From: Clostridium aciditolerans
GTDB lineage: Bacteria; Bacillota; Clostridia; Clostridiales; Clostridiaceae
NCBI RefSeq assembly: GCF_016316925.1
Contig: NZ_JAEEGB010000038.1
Location: 1-64,000, forward strand
Reading direction: 5' to 3'
DNA length: 64,000 nucleotides
The translations under genes and the position numbers were made by a program. Under the pieces are notes generated by a model. It had not been told where the DNA came from. It saw nothing but the letters and a program-made list of their open reading frames with translations, and made no database searches. How positions within the stretch are numbered: position 1 is the stretch's first letter; every line of letters starts with the position of its first letter. Below, piece after piece: positions 43,490-53,502 of this stretch.

Positions 43490-43551
43490 AGGATTATAGT
43501 TTTTGAACAAGAAATTAAAAAATTAAAAATAATCTTTAGGAGGATGTTTTT

Positions 43552-44202
43552 ATGGGAATGATTAAAAGAATATCAAATATTTTTAGGGCAAAGGTTAACA
43601 ACGCTTTAGATGAGGTAGAGAATCCAATAGAGCTTTTAGATCAAAAGGTAAGAGATATGGAAGAAAGTTTAAATCAAGCAAAACTTTCATCTGCGCAAAT
43701 CTTAGGTAATGTTCGTGAGAATGAAAAGAAAATGAATAATGCTAAAAGAGAATCTGAAGAATATGATGAAAAAGTAAAACTTGCGATGAGTAAAGGTAAT
43801 GAAGAGTTAGCTAAAAAAGCTTTAGCTAAAAAACTTGAGGCTGATAAGAGCTATAATTCATTAAAAACAAGTTATGAAGATGCAGTAAAAAAAGGAGAGG
43901 CTATTAAGAAAAAATTAAGAGATTTAGAAGAGGAAATTGGGAAAACAAGGACTTATAGAGATGAGGCTGCTGCAAGATATAACAATGCTGAGGCAAGTAA
44001 AAAGGTTAATGAAATTTTAGCTAATGTAGACGATGGAAATAATAAGATAAACTTAGATGATATAGAAAGAAAAATCCAGAAGAAAGAAGCTTTTGCAGAA
44101 GGATTACAAGATTTAAGACAGGAAGATTCTTTAGATAAAGAGTTTGCAAAGCTTGAAGAAGTGGATTTAGATTCAGAATTACAAAAATATAAGCAAAGCT
44201 AA
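43552..44202 (+). CDS. PspA/IM30 (Vipp1) family membrane-stress protein
   Basis: A 216-residue, almost wholly coiled-coil protein. It has the family's amphipathic N-terminal helix (GMIKRISNIFRAKVNNALDEVENPIELLDQKVRDME) and heptad-like helices with many Lys, Glu and Ala. PspA proteins assemble on damaged or stressed membranes and stabilise them. AGGAGGA ribosome site. A TerB-like gene follows ~200 bases later. No pspF- or liaRS-type regulator is adjacent, so control is not deduced beyond the sigma-A-like promoter. Confidence 0.9.
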   Translation: MGMIKRISNIFRAKVNNALDEVENPIELLDQKVRDMEESLNQAKLSSAQILGNVRENEKKMNNAKRESEEYDEKVKLAMSKGNEELAKKALAKKLEADKSYNSLKTSYEDAVKKGEAIKKKLRDLEEEIGKTRTYRDEAAARYNNAEASKKVNEILANVDDGNNKINLDDIERKIQKKEAFAEGLQDLRQEDSLDKEFAKLEEVDLDSELQKYKQS

Positions 44203-44403
44203 AGGATATAATATTAACAAATAGCTTATTATGGTGTAATATTATGTTGATGGATAATTTTACACCTAACAATTCTTTAAATCCATTAATAGCAAGGTAA
44301 GTTTTAAATCTTATTTGGTCCAAGTTTCAATTAATTGGTAAAGGGTATATTTCGAGAGGTTATGGTCAGTGTTCGTTAATATTGTATAGGGGGGAATGTA
44401 GAG

Positions 44404-44841
44404 ATGTTCTTAAGTGAATTTAATAAAAAAGAAGCCATTGCATTTGTTAATCTGGTTGAAGTTTTGGCTAATATAGACCAAGTATTTGCTGAAAATGAAA
44501 AGGAATTATTAGAAGAATATATCGAAGAACTTTCTTTGTCTAAAGAGGATATAAAAAAGCTAGATTTTGAATCAGCTATTAAGGAATTAGAGGGATCCAC
44601 AGATAGAATTAAAAATATAATATACTTTGAATTAGTTGGATTAGCTTTATCAGATGGAGCATATGATGAAAAAGAGATACAGTTTTTAATGGGACTAGCA
44701 GCAAGATTTAATATAAGTATAGAGAAGCAGCAGGAATTTATAAATTACTTTAAAATGGTTAAAGAAGTATATGATTCTACTTTTGTTGACTATGAAAGTA
44801 AATTAGAGCATCTAAAAAATATAGCTTTAGATATAATATAA
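44404..44841 (+). CDS. TerB-like protein
   Basis: A 145-residue all-helical acidic protein. The pattern FVNLVEVLANIDQVFAENEKELLEEYIEEL followed by FELVGLALSDGAYDEKEIQFLMGLAARFNIS matches two TerB-like helical units, each with an acidic 'D..G.....E' stretch that can bind metal. TerB domains occur in tellurite/phage/colicin resistance and in membrane-linked stress complexes. GGGGGAA site. It follows the PspA homologue, so both may act at the membrane. Whether they share a transcript is unclear. Confidence 0.75.
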   Translation: MFLSEFNKKEAIAFVNLVEVLANIDQVFAENEKELLEEYIEELSLSKEDIKKLDFESAIKELEGSTDRIKNIIYFELVGLALSDGAYDEKEIQFLMGLAARFNISIEKQQEFINYFKMVKEVYDSTFVDYESKLEHLKNIALDII

Positions 44842-44856
44842 TATATATGTAAAGAT

Positions 44857-44893
44857 AAAACAGTTTGCTTATATGCAAACTGTTTTACTTTTT
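44857..44893 (+). terminator. Intrinsic terminator
   Basis: AAAACAGTTTGC pairs perfectly with GCAAACTGTTTT around 6 bases and is followed by ACTTTTTT. Confidence 0.9.
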
Positions 44894-45057
44894 TACGTAA
44901 TAATAAAAAAGACTATGTCAATATTGCTATTAGAATAGTTTTTTGTCAATTTTTTTAATCAATAAATGAAGAAGAATGTTATAATTGGTAGAATAATGGC
45001 TGAATTTTTGGTAAAATATCTTTAGAAGTTATAAAAATAAATTATGAGGAGATTTTT

Positions 45058-48000
45058 ATGCGGAAGTTAAAGCCTGCTATTGTTAGGGCAGTTCTAATAT
45101 GTACAGCACTATCTATATGCTTAATATTGCTTTTAATGTTTATTAATAAAAACACTGAAGCTTTCAAAGCGCAGCCAATAGCTAAGGATGGTGTTTTAGA
45201 TTTAAAAAATTGGGATTTTAAAAATCAAGGTATTGTTAAATTAGATGGACAATGGCAAATTTACTATAATCAACTTTTAACTCCAGAGGATTTCAAAAAT
45301 AAAAGTGATTTGAAGAAAACAGGAGTAATTAATATTCCAGGAAATTTTTCTACATATAAATATACAGAAAAACAACTAGATGGCAAAGGATATGCTACTT
45401 ATCGTTTAAAAGTTCTTACCAATAATGCAGAGGACTTGTATGCTATAAAAACAGAATTTATTCAAACAGCACATAAAATATGGATTAATGGTAAACTTGT
45501 AGCTGGGTCTGGAGTTGTAGGAACATCTAGAGCAGAGATGATCCCAAAAGTTGCTACAAGCACTGGTGCTTTTTATAACAATACTGGAGAGCTTGATATA
45601 GTCCTTCAAACAAGTAATTTTTATTATGGTACAGGACAAATTGACAGTATTTTATTGGGAACGGAATCACAAATTAGCAGATATAATGCTAAAAAATTAG
45701 GATTCGATTTATTCCTTTTTGGCAGCACTATAGTAGCCGTTATATATCATTTTGCCATGTTTCTAAGAAGAAAAAAGAACAAAGCTCCTTTGTATTTTGC
45801 TATAGTATGTGCCTTAGTAGGCCTAAGAACTATTTTAGTTGGAGAAAGATTAATCTACAGTATATTTCCTAATATGAACTATGTTTTAAATACAAAGCTT
45901 CTTCTATGGACATTTTTTCTTTATATACCTATGCTTGTACTTTTTATAGATAGCTTTTACCCTAAAATCATATCTAAATCAATAGTTAAATTTTCTAAGA
46001 TTGTAGGAATAGCTTACTTTCTCATAATATTGCTTTTACCTGTTGTAAACTATAATAATTTATTATTTCCTTTTGAAATAGTAGCACTCTTTTTATTATT
46101 ATACATTTTGTGCAACTTATCTTATAGGTATCTTACACAAGGTGAAGGGTATCCAATGGTCATAGTTGCTGTATTTATCTTATTTATAACAAGACTTAAT
46201 GATATTTTATATGAATATTCGATAATTCAGACTGACTCCTATGCTCCATTAGGAATGCTTATTTTTATTTTAGCTCAATCCTATGTGTTAGCAGATAGAT
46301 TTTCAACAGCATTTTCTAGTGTTGAAGAAATGACAGAAAAACTAAAATCTGTGAATAGACTAAAGGATGATTTTTTAGCTAATACGTCCCATGAATTGAA
46401 GACGCCGTTAAATGGCATTATTGGATTATCTCAGAGTTTGTCTTCAGAATTGCCAGAGTCTCTAAGTAAGAGAAATAAAGAAACTTTAAATTTAATAGAG
46501 GCTAGTGCTAAGCGATTATCTAATTTAGTAAACGATATTTTGGATTTCTCAAAGCTTAAAAATAATGATATAAACCTTGAAATGAAAGCTGTGGATATTA
46601 GACAGCTTACTAATGTTGTCATAAAGTTTTGTGAACCTTTTATTGGCAATAAGCATTTAAAAATCATTAATAACATAGATTATAATACTCCTCCTATCTA
46701 TGGGGACGAAAACAGAATTGAACAAATTCTGTATAATCTAATAGGAAATGCAGTAAAGTTTACTGATGCTGGTGAGATAGTAGTATCAACGGCGGAAAGT
46801 GGAGATTACATAGAAATTACTGTATCCGATACAGGTATAGGAATAGCATTAGAGCAGATTAATAAAATTTTTGATCCCTATGAACAGTGTGAAGGAATAG
46901 ATAGAAGATATGGAGGAACAGGTTTAGGGTTGCATATAGCAAGAAAGCTAGTGAGGCTTCACGGCGGAGAAATAAAGGTTAAATCTGTGGTAGACCAAGG
47001 CTCAAAATTTATTTTTACATTACCAAAACATAATTCCTATAATCGTGAGATAGATAACTTACAAATAGATACAGACAAAGAAGAGTTAAATGAAATGCGG
47101 GACTACAAAGAAAATGATGAATGTAGCAAAGAAGTACCTAAAAACGGTAAAAGAATATTAATTGTAGATGATGAGCCGATAAATATAAGAGTTTTAAAAC
47201 ATTCTTTAGAGCAACGAGAATATACAGTTGTTACAGCTGCTAATGGCAGAGAGGCAATAGAAAAGGTGGCTAATGACAAGGATTTAGATCTTGTCATCCT
47301 AGATATAATGCTTCCTGATATGCTTGGCTTTGAAGTATGTACTCTATTAAGAGAAAAATACTCTTTACTTGAACTACCAGTTTTAATAATGACAGCTGAT
47401 AATCGGGCTGAAAGTTTAGTTGTTTCCTTTGAATGTGGTGCCAATGATTATTTAAAAAAGCCTTTTGAGCGTTCTGAGCTCTTAACTAGAGTAAAAACTC
47501 TTATAGATTTAAAGCACTCAGTTAAAGAAGCTATAAAATTGCAGTTCCAGGTTGAAAATACAACAAAACAGGTAGAAGAGCTAAGTGAAAACTTTGAAGA
47601 AAACAAAAGAATGCTTACTGAAGTATTAGAGTATGATAAACTTAAAACTGAGTTTTTTGCCAATGTCTCTCATGAACTCCGAACTCCATTAAATGTAATA
47701 TGGAGTACAACACAGTTACTTCAATCAATAAAGTTAACTAGCTGTGGGGAAGGATATGACATAAATAGATATTTAAATATCATGAACCAAAATACCTTGA
47801 GGCTTTTAAGATTAATAAATAATTTAATAGATACCACTAAAATAGACGGAGGATATTTAGCACTTAATTTGGCTAATGACAATATAATATATGCTATAGA
47901 AGAGATAGTTTTATCAGCTGCCAGTTACACTGAATCTCAAAATATAAATTTAATTTTTGATACAGAAGTAGAAGAAAAATATATGGCCTTTGATTCGGAT

Positions 48001-48429
48001 AAAATCGAAAGAATAGTATTAAATATACTATCAAATGCAATTAAGTTTACTGAGAGAGGCGGCAGTATATTTGTTAATATTTATGATTTAGGAGATAGAA
48101 TTAAAATATCTATTAAGGATACTGGAATAGGAATTCCTGAAGATAAATTAGAAAGTGTTTTTGGAAGATTTGCTCAGGTGAATAGGCCTATTTCAAGAAG
48201 AGGTGAAGGAAGTGGAATTGGTCTGGCGCTGGTAAAATCACTTGTAGAACTCCATGACGGGAAGATATATGTTAAAAGTAAGGTTGGAGAAGGTAGTGAA
48301 TTTATAATTGAATTGCCAGTGACTCTTGTAGAAGAGAAGAAGGACTTAGAACCTGAGTCATCTTATAAAGATATGAATTCCAAATATATTGAGAGTGTTC
48401 AGATTGAGTTTTCGGACATATATGAATAA
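45058..48429 (+). CDS. 7TMR-DISM-like hybrid sensor kinase with two kinase modules (HK-REC-HK)
   Basis: A 1123-residue protein. TM1 at ~12-29, an extracellular DISM-like beta domain ~30-210, about seven TM helices ~215-425. Then HisKA with His445 (SHELKTPLNG) and its ATPase domain (NAVKFTDAG, DTGIGI, GGTGLGLHIAR). A receiver with Asp749 (ILDIMLPD) follows. A second HisKA with His872 (SHELRTPLNV) and ATPase (NAIKFTERGG, DTGIGIPEDK, GSGIGLALVK) complete it. The second module, including its ESVQIEFSDIYE tail, closely resembles the kinase at 2627. All catalytic motifs look intact. The external domain probably binds a carbohydrate-like ligand, by family analogy only. Confidence 0.92.
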   Translation: MRKLKPAIVRAVLICTALSICLILLLMFINKNTEAFKAQPIAKDGVLDLKNWDFKNQGIVKLDGQWQIYYNQLLTPEDFKNKSDLKKTGVINIPGNFSTYKYTEKQLDGKGYATYRLKVLTNNAEDLYAIKTEFIQTAHKIWINGKLVAGSGVVGTSRAEMIPKVATSTGAFYNNTGELDIVLQTSNFYYGTGQIDSILLGTESQISRYNAKKLGFDLFLFGSTIVAVIYHFAMFLRRKKNKAPLYFAIVCALVGLRTILVGERLIYSIFPNMNYVLNTKLLLWTFFLYIPMLVLFIDSFYPKIISKSIVKFSKIVGIAYFLIILLLPVVNYNNLLFPFEIVALFLLLYILCNLSYRYLTQGEGYPMVIVAVFILFITRLNDILYEYSIIQTDSYAPLGMLIFILAQSYVLADRFSTAFSSVEEMTEKLKSVNRLKDDFLANTSHELKTPLNGIIGLSQSLSSELPESLSKRNKETLNLIEASAKRLSNLVNDILDFSKLKNNDINLEMKAVDIRQLTNVVIKFCEPFIGNKHLKIINNIDYNTPPIYGDENRIEQILYNLIGNAVKFTDAGEIVVSTAESGDYIEITVSDTGIGIALEQINKIFDPYEQCEGIDRRYGGTGLGLHIARKLVRLHGGEIKVKSVVDQGSKFIFTLPKHNSYNREIDNLQIDTDKEELNEMRDYKENDECSKEVPKNGKRILIVDDEPINIRVLKHSLEQREYTVVTAANGREAIEKVANDKDLDLVILDIMLPDMLGFEVCTLLREKYSLLELPVLIMTADNRAESLVVSFECGANDYLKKPFERSELLTRVKTLIDLKHSVKEAIKLQFQVENTTKQVEELSENFEENKRMLTEVLEYDKLKTEFFANVSHELRTPLNVIWSTTQLLQSIKLTSCGEGYDINRYLNIMNQNTLRLLRLINNLIDTTKIDGGYLALNLANDNIIYAIEEIVLSAASYTESQNINLIFDTEVEEKYMAFDSDKIERIVLNILSNAIKFTERGGSIFVNIYDLGDRIKISIKDTGIGIPEDKLESVFGRFAQVNRPISRRGEGSGIGLALVKSLVELHDGKIYVKSKVGEGSEFIIELPVTLVEEKKDLEPESSYKDMNSKYIESVQIEFSDIYE

Positions 48430-48463
48430 TTAAAAGGTGCGGTTGTATTGCCGCACCTTTTAA
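48430..48463 (+). terminator. Intrinsic terminator of the hybrid kinase
   Basis: TTAAAAGGTGCGG pairs perfectly with CCGCACCTTTTAA around 8 bases. Confidence 0.85.
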
Positions 48464-48481
48464 TTATTTATTTTTGTTAAG

Positions 48482-48556
48482 GCATAATCAAATAAATAAC
48501 AGACCAGTATTCTCGCATATTTGGTCTCTTATTTATTTGATTATGCGTAAAATATT
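48482..48556. repeat. Long near-perfect hairpin
   Basis: GCATAATCAAATAAATAA and its complement form an 18-bp stem. After a one-base mismatch AGACCA pairs with TGGTCT, leaving a ~25-base loop. It lies downstream of an already strong terminator and matches none of the other repeat families here. Confidence 0.7.
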
Positions 48557-48661
48557 TTTGAATTAATAATAAGTTTTTTTCAAATAATAATATAAATTAC
48601 GATAGACATATAAAAGCGTAATAAACAGGAAATAATTTTTTTATACACCATTTAAAGGAAT

Positions 48662-48691
48662 TTGACTGGATGATATACAATATATTATGAT
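48662..48691 (+). promoter_or_regulatory. Promoter of the M16C peptidase gene
   Basis: TTGACT and TATGAT are 18 bases apart, ~65 bases before the ATG. Confidence 0.55.
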
Positions 48692-48755
48692 ATTGTAAGT
48701 TATATTTCCATATAAGATTATATGTGGAAAATTTGTTTGAAAGAGAGAGATTATA

Positions 48756-51700
48756 ATGAATAAGAAAACAAAGCTTTTAATAGCAATTACATTGTCAACG
48801 ATGCTTATATCACAAGCATTGATAATACAAGGACCAAATAGTGTTAAAGCGGCAGGAGTTAGTGTACAAGCATCCTATACAGCAGCAGAAAGCAATTCAT
48901 TAGGTGGATTTAAATTAGAATCCAAGAAATGGATAGAAGATTTGAAGTGCAATTCATATACATATGTTCACCCAAAAAGTGGAGCGCATCTTATATATTT
49001 AGAAAGTAACAGTGATGACAAAATGATGTGTGTAAACTTTAGAACCCCAACTAAAGATAATACAGGAGTAAACCATGTAATAGAACACTCTGTACTTTGT
49101 GGGTCAAAAAATTATCCCGTTAAAGATCTTTTTAATCAAATGGGTAAGCAATCAATGAGCACATTCTTGAATGCTATGACCTCAAATGACAGCACTATTT
49201 ATCCTGTATCAAGTAAAAATGATAAGGATTTTCAAAATCTAATGAGTGTTTACTTAGATGCAGTTTTTTATCCTAATGTATTAAAGGATAAAAGAATTTT
49301 TCAGCAGGAAGGCATAAGATATGAGTTAGATTCTAAAGATGGTGAGTTAAAATATAATGGCATAGTATACAATGAAATGAAGGGAAACTATTCAATGCCC
49401 GATAGGATACTAAATAAAAGTATAGAACAATCACTTTTTCCTGATACCTCATATAAATTCGAATCTGGTGGACTGCCAGAGGATATGCCAACTTTAACTT
49501 ATGAGGAGCTTGTAAAGACCTATAATGATAACTATAATCCAGCTAATAGTTACTTCTATTTGTATGGAAAGATGGATATTGAAAAAACTTTAAGATTCAT
49601 TGGTGAAAAATACTTAAATAATTTTGATAAAAAAGAAGTTAAGACAGAGCTTCAACTTCAAAAGCCTTTCGCCCAGAGAGCAGAAAAAACAGTGGAATAT
49701 TCACTGCCTAAAGGGGCGCCTACTGATAATAAAACATATTTAAGCTTAAATTATGTAATTGATAAATCTACCAATAAAGAGGTGGTAGAAGCTTTTGCAT
49801 TTATTCAAACATTACTTGGAGGTATACCGTCATCACCTATTAAAAAAGCATTAAAGGATAACGGCTTTGGAGAAGATGTAAGTGTTAGATTTGATAATTC
49901 AAATATTCAGCCAGTACTAAGCATAGTAGCAGAAAATGTTAATGAAAATCAAAAGGAAAAATTCAAAAAAGTTGTTGATGATACATTGCAAAGCATAGTT
50001 GAAAAAGGGTTTGATGATGAGTTAGTAAATTCAATTTCTAAGGTATATGATTTATCACATCGAATGTTAAAAGGAGATTTTGCTCTATCATATAATATGC
50101 TAATTATGAGAAGTTGGCTTTATGGTGGAGACCCTACAGCTTATTTGAATATGAATTCTGATATGGCAGATATTAAAAATAAATTTGAAAAAGGATATAT
50201 GGAAGATTTGGTAAAAAAATATCTTATTGATAATAAGCATAGTTCGCTAGTAGTATTAAAGCCAGTTCCAGGACTTGAGGAGAAGAAAGAAAGTGAATTA
50301 AAAGCTAAATTAGTTAATTACAAAGCTTCTCTTTCAAAAGATAAGATAGATGAATTAGTTAAAAATACAGGAGAGCTTAAAAAGTGGCAGGCAGCAACCT
50401 CTACACAAGAGGAAATAAATACTTTACCTACCCTTACACGTGAAGATATAAATAAAAATGTTAAAGAATATAAAACTATCGAAAAGAGTGAAAATGGTGT
50501 CAAGGTACTTCAACACCCTATAAATACAAATGGTGTGGACTATGTAGGTTTGTACTTTGATACTACGAAGGTTCCACAAGACAAACTAGGCTATGTTTAT
50601 TTATTGAGCCAGATTCTTGGAAATGTAGATACAAAAAACTATTCTAAAGAAGAATTAGCAGAGCAGACGTTGATTAATTCAGGTGGAATTGGTTTTTCAA
50701 CTAATTGCTTAGTTAAATACGGAGACAATGATACCTATTCTCCTAAAATGTGTGTTAACCTAATAGGGTTAAACGAAAACATACCTAAAGGATTTGAGCT
50801 TTTACAAGAAATTATATTTAACAGCAATTTAAATGATAAAACTCGTATAAAAGAAATAGTGAATAATATAAAAATGGAAAAAGAGCAGGGCTTGGCATAT
50901 AACGGATATGGTATGGCAGCAGAAAGAGTTGCATCCTATATGTCTGAATCAGGAAAATATAAAGCATATGAAAATGAAGGATTCTACTCTTTCTTATGTG
51001 ATTTAGATAAAAATTTTGATAGTAAAGGTGATGAAATTGTTAAGAACCTGCAGCAGGTCAGAGATGCTATATTTAATAAGCAAGATATGATTGCAAGTAT
51101 TACAGGTAATGATGAAAACTATAAAAGTTTTACTGATAGCTTGAATAAATTAACCAGTTCACTAAAGAATAATAAGTTAACAAGTTACAAATACACTTTT
51201 GATAGCTCAAAAATAAATGAAGGTCTAATCATACCTTCAAAGGTTCAGTATGTAGTTAAAGGAGGGGATCTTAAAAAAGCGGGATACACACAAAACGGCA
51301 AGTTGATAGTACTACAAAACATATTACAAAGTGATTATTTATGGAATAATATAAGAGTTAAAGGTGGAGCTTACGGTGCTAATATAGGAATAGAAAATGG
51401 TAGTGTTATATTATCCTCCTACAGAGATCCTAATTTAAAAGAGACTATTGATACCTTTGATAAAATTCCTGAATATTTAAGGAATTTTAAAGCGGATGAG
51501 AAACAAATGAACAATTATATAATTGGTGCAGCAGGAAAAGTTGATAATTCTACTGGTATGTTAAGCTCGTTAATAGGTCCTGCAGCAGATGGTATGATTG
51601 CAGATGGATTGTACTTAACAGGAGTTAAACAATCTGATATGCAAAAGGAAAGGGAAGAACTTGTATCAACCACTGCAGAAGATATAAGGAACTTTGCTCC

Positions 51701-52133
51701 TGTTATGGACGCTGTGTTAAAGCAGAATTACCTTTGTGTGGTAGGTGGAGAAACTCAAATACAACAAAATAAAAAGAATTTTATGGTAATAAAAAATGTA
51801 TTAACCTCAAAGGAAGAGAAAGGTAAGTTTATAGAATTGCAGAAAAAGGATAAAGTAGTTGATAACAAGGCTTGGACAGTTAAATTCTCTGATGAGTTAG
51901 ACCCTTTGACAGTTAATACAGCTAATATATATGTTTTAGATGAGGAAAATCATCAATTTAAAATAAAAGTTAGCTATGATAAAAATACCAAGGCTATAAA
52001 AGTAGAGCCGGATACATCCTATGGAAAAGGGAAAAAATACACATTATTTATAAAAGATATTAAGTCTGTAGAAAAAGATGGAAAGGCATCTAAGCTTATA
52101 GCACCTGTAAAAATGGATTTTACAATTAATTAA
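48756..52133 (+). CDS. Secreted M16C (PreP/insulinase-like) metallopeptidase with C-terminal Ig-like domain
   Basis: A 1125-residue protein with a signal peptide (LLIAITLSTMLISQALII...). The inverted zinc motif HVIEH is at 107-111 within GVNHVIEHSVLCGSKNYPVKD; M16C features FLNAMTSNDSTIYPVSS and YNEMKGNYSMPD follow. The domain repeat, central linker and second catalytic-like half are present up to ~1025. The last ~90 residues form a SbsA/Big_5-like domain (WTVKFSDELDPLTVNTANIYV) not usual for PreP-type enzymes (~970 aa). This domain is similar to that ending the DUF5050-like protein. It probably degrades peptides outside the cell, tethered through the extra domain. AGAGAGAG site. Confidence 0.9.
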   Translation: MNKKTKLLIAITLSTMLISQALIIQGPNSVKAAGVSVQASYTAAESNSLGGFKLESKKWIEDLKCNSYTYVHPKSGAHLIYLESNSDDKMMCVNFRTPTKDNTGVNHVIEHSVLCGSKNYPVKDLFNQMGKQSMSTFLNAMTSNDSTIYPVSSKNDKDFQNLMSVYLDAVFYPNVLKDKRIFQQEGIRYELDSKDGELKYNGIVYNEMKGNYSMPDRILNKSIEQSLFPDTSYKFESGGLPEDMPTLTYEELVKTYNDNYNPANSYFYLYGKMDIEKTLRFIGEKYLNNFDKKEVKTELQLQKPFAQRAEKTVEYSLPKGAPTDNKTYLSLNYVIDKSTNKEVVEAFAFIQTLLGGIPSSPIKKALKDNGFGEDVSVRFDNSNIQPVLSIVAENVNENQKEKFKKVVDDTLQSIVEKGFDDELVNSISKVYDLSHRMLKGDFALSYNMLIMRSWLYGGDPTAYLNMNSDMADIKNKFEKGYMEDLVKKYLIDNKHSSLVVLKPVPGLEEKKESELKAKLVNYKASLSKDKIDELVKNTGELKKWQAATSTQEEINTLPTLTREDINKNVKEYKTIEKSENGVKVLQHPINTNGVDYVGLYFDTTKVPQDKLGYVYLLSQILGNVDTKNYSKEELAEQTLINSGGIGFSTNCLVKYGDNDTYSPKMCVNLIGLNENIPKGFELLQEIIFNSNLNDKTRIKEIVNNIKMEKEQGLAYNGYGMAAERVASYMSESGKYKAYENEGFYSFLCDLDKNFDSKGDEIVKNLQQVRDAIFNKQDMIASITGNDENYKSFTDSLNKLTSSLKNNKLTSYKYTFDSSKINEGLIIPSKVQYVVKGGDLKKAGYTQNGKLIVLQNILQSDYLWNNIRVKGGAYGANIGIENGSVILSSYRDPNLKETIDTFDKIPEYLRNFKADEKQMNNYIIGAAGKVDNSTGMLSSLIGPAADGMIADGLYLTGVKQSDMQKEREELVSTTAEDIRNFAPVMDAVLKQNYLCVVGGETQIQQNKKNFMVIKNVLTSKEEKGKFIELQKKDKVVDNKAWTVKFSDELDPLTVNTANIYVLDEENHQFKIKVSYDKNTKAIKVEPDTSYGKGKKYTLFIKDIKSVEKDGKASKLIAPVKMDFTIN

Positions 52134-52137
52134 AATA

Positions 52138-52179
52138 AAAAGGAGATATGTCAAATTACTTTTGATATATCTCTTTTTT
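52138..52179 (+). terminator. Intrinsic terminator
   Basis: AGGAGATATGTCAAA pairs with TTTGATATATCTC... (one mismatch) and is followed by TTTTTT. Confidence 0.8.
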
Positions 52180-52248
52180 ATTTACTGATATAATAGCATA
52201 TTATGCACATAATAAAAGGGTACTAATGAAGTTGAAGGAGAGAGCCTT

Positions 52249-53454
52249 ATGTGCAAAAATGCTAAAGTTCTATTGGTTGTAAGTATGCTGTTCTCATTTG
52301 CTACAGGACTATCAGGTATTTTTATAAATGTTTTCTTCTGGAGACAAACCAATGATTTTGTTGTAATTGTAATTTATAACTTAATTCATTACATAGCTAC
52401 ACCAATAACCTTCCTTTTCGCTGGAATAATTGCTAAAAAGAAAAATGGTATATTACCCTTAAGATTAGGATTATTAACCTATGCATTATTTTATGGGTTG
52501 ATATTATTTGTAGGAAATAAAGGGGTACCATACATATATGGCCTTGGGATTGTGTTTGGAGTGGCGGTAGGCTTTTACTGGTTAGCTTTTAACACGCTAA
52601 GCTTTGACCTTACTAATGTTAACAATAGGGATACCTTTAATGGATTTAACGGAAGCTGTTGCGGAATTGCTGCAGCAATAGCTCCGATAACTTCTGCGTA
52701 TATAATCAATAGATTTACTGGTATAAGAGGGTATAATATAGTTTTTACTGCTACTCTTACTATATTTTTACTGCTTATTTTAATTAGTATGATTTTGAAG
52801 TGTAATAATTATTCTAGTAAGCTTAATTATAAAAAAATATTTTCAAGTAATTGCGATGAGTGGAAAGTTATTCAGAAGGCTACAGTTTTCTGGGGAATTA
52901 GAGATGTAATAATCGTTTTTTTAGTAAATATATTAATTATTGAGACTACTAAAAGCGAACTTTCCCTCGGAAAATTTACATTAACTGCTTCCTTGATATC
53001 TTCAGCATCTTATATATTGGTACAAAAAATAATTAAGCCAGCTCGAAGAAAAATTTCCATACTCATTGGAACAATAGGCTCTTTTGCAGCTGTTGTAGGC
53101 TTAGCAATAAGTATAGAATATAAAACATTATTAATTTATACTGTAGCGGATGCGTTTTTTCTGCCGTTTTTTATTATACAGCTATCTTCCTCTACCTTTA
53201 ATGTCATAAATGAAGCTCATGAAGAGGATATGAGAATAGAATATATGATTAATAAAGATATAGCACTTAATGTAGGAAGGGTTATAAGTGGAATTATACT
53301 AATTGTATTATTAACTGTATTTAAAAATGCTTCAATATTAAGATTTTATTTAATATTTATCGCTTTATCTCCGATGGTATCAGGTTATTTTCTTAGAAAG
53401 TTAAAGAGAGTGTTAGAAGGTACATATATACCAGAACCCAAAATTAAAAGCTAA
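52249..53454 (+). CDS. Major facilitator superfamily transporter
   Basis: A 401-residue protein with about twelve hydrophobic segments. The N-terminal SMLFSFATGLSGIFINVFFWRQTNDF and the region YWLAFNTLSFDLTNVNNRDTFNGFNGSCCGIAAAIAPITSAYI are MFS-like, with the loop 4-5 sequence enriched in Asn. GAAGGAGAGAG site. It ends in a bidirectional terminator shared with the convergent M1 peptidase gene. The substrate is unknown; its place between two secreted peptidases makes a peptide or amino-acid substrate possible, but this is only context. Confidence 0.8.
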   Translation: MCKNAKVLLVVSMLFSFATGLSGIFINVFFWRQTNDFVVIVIYNLIHYIATPITFLFAGIIAKKKNGILPLRLGLLTYALFYGLILFVGNKGVPYIYGLGIVFGVAVGFYWLAFNTLSFDLTNVNNRDTFNGFNGSCCGIAAAIAPITSAYIINRFTGIRGYNIVFTATLTIFLLLILISMILKCNNYSSKLNYKKIFSSNCDEWKVIQKATVFWGIRDVIIVFLVNILIIETTKSELSLGKFTLTASLISSASYILVQKIIKPARRKISILIGTIGSFAAVVGLAISIEYKTLLIYTVADAFFLPFFIIQLSSSTFNVINEAHEEDMRIEYMINKDIALNVGRVISGIILIVLLTVFKNASILRFYLIFIALSPMVSGYFLRKLKRVLEGTYIPEPKIKS

Positions 53455-53461
53455 TCTATAG

Positions 53462-53493
53462 AAAAAATGCGGCAAACTCTGCCGCATTTTTAA
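53462..53493. terminator. Bidirectional terminator
   Basis: AAAAATGCGGCA-AACTC-TGCCGCATTTTT, between convergent genes. Confidence 0.9.
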
Positions 53494-53502
53494 TCTTAAG
53501 AA

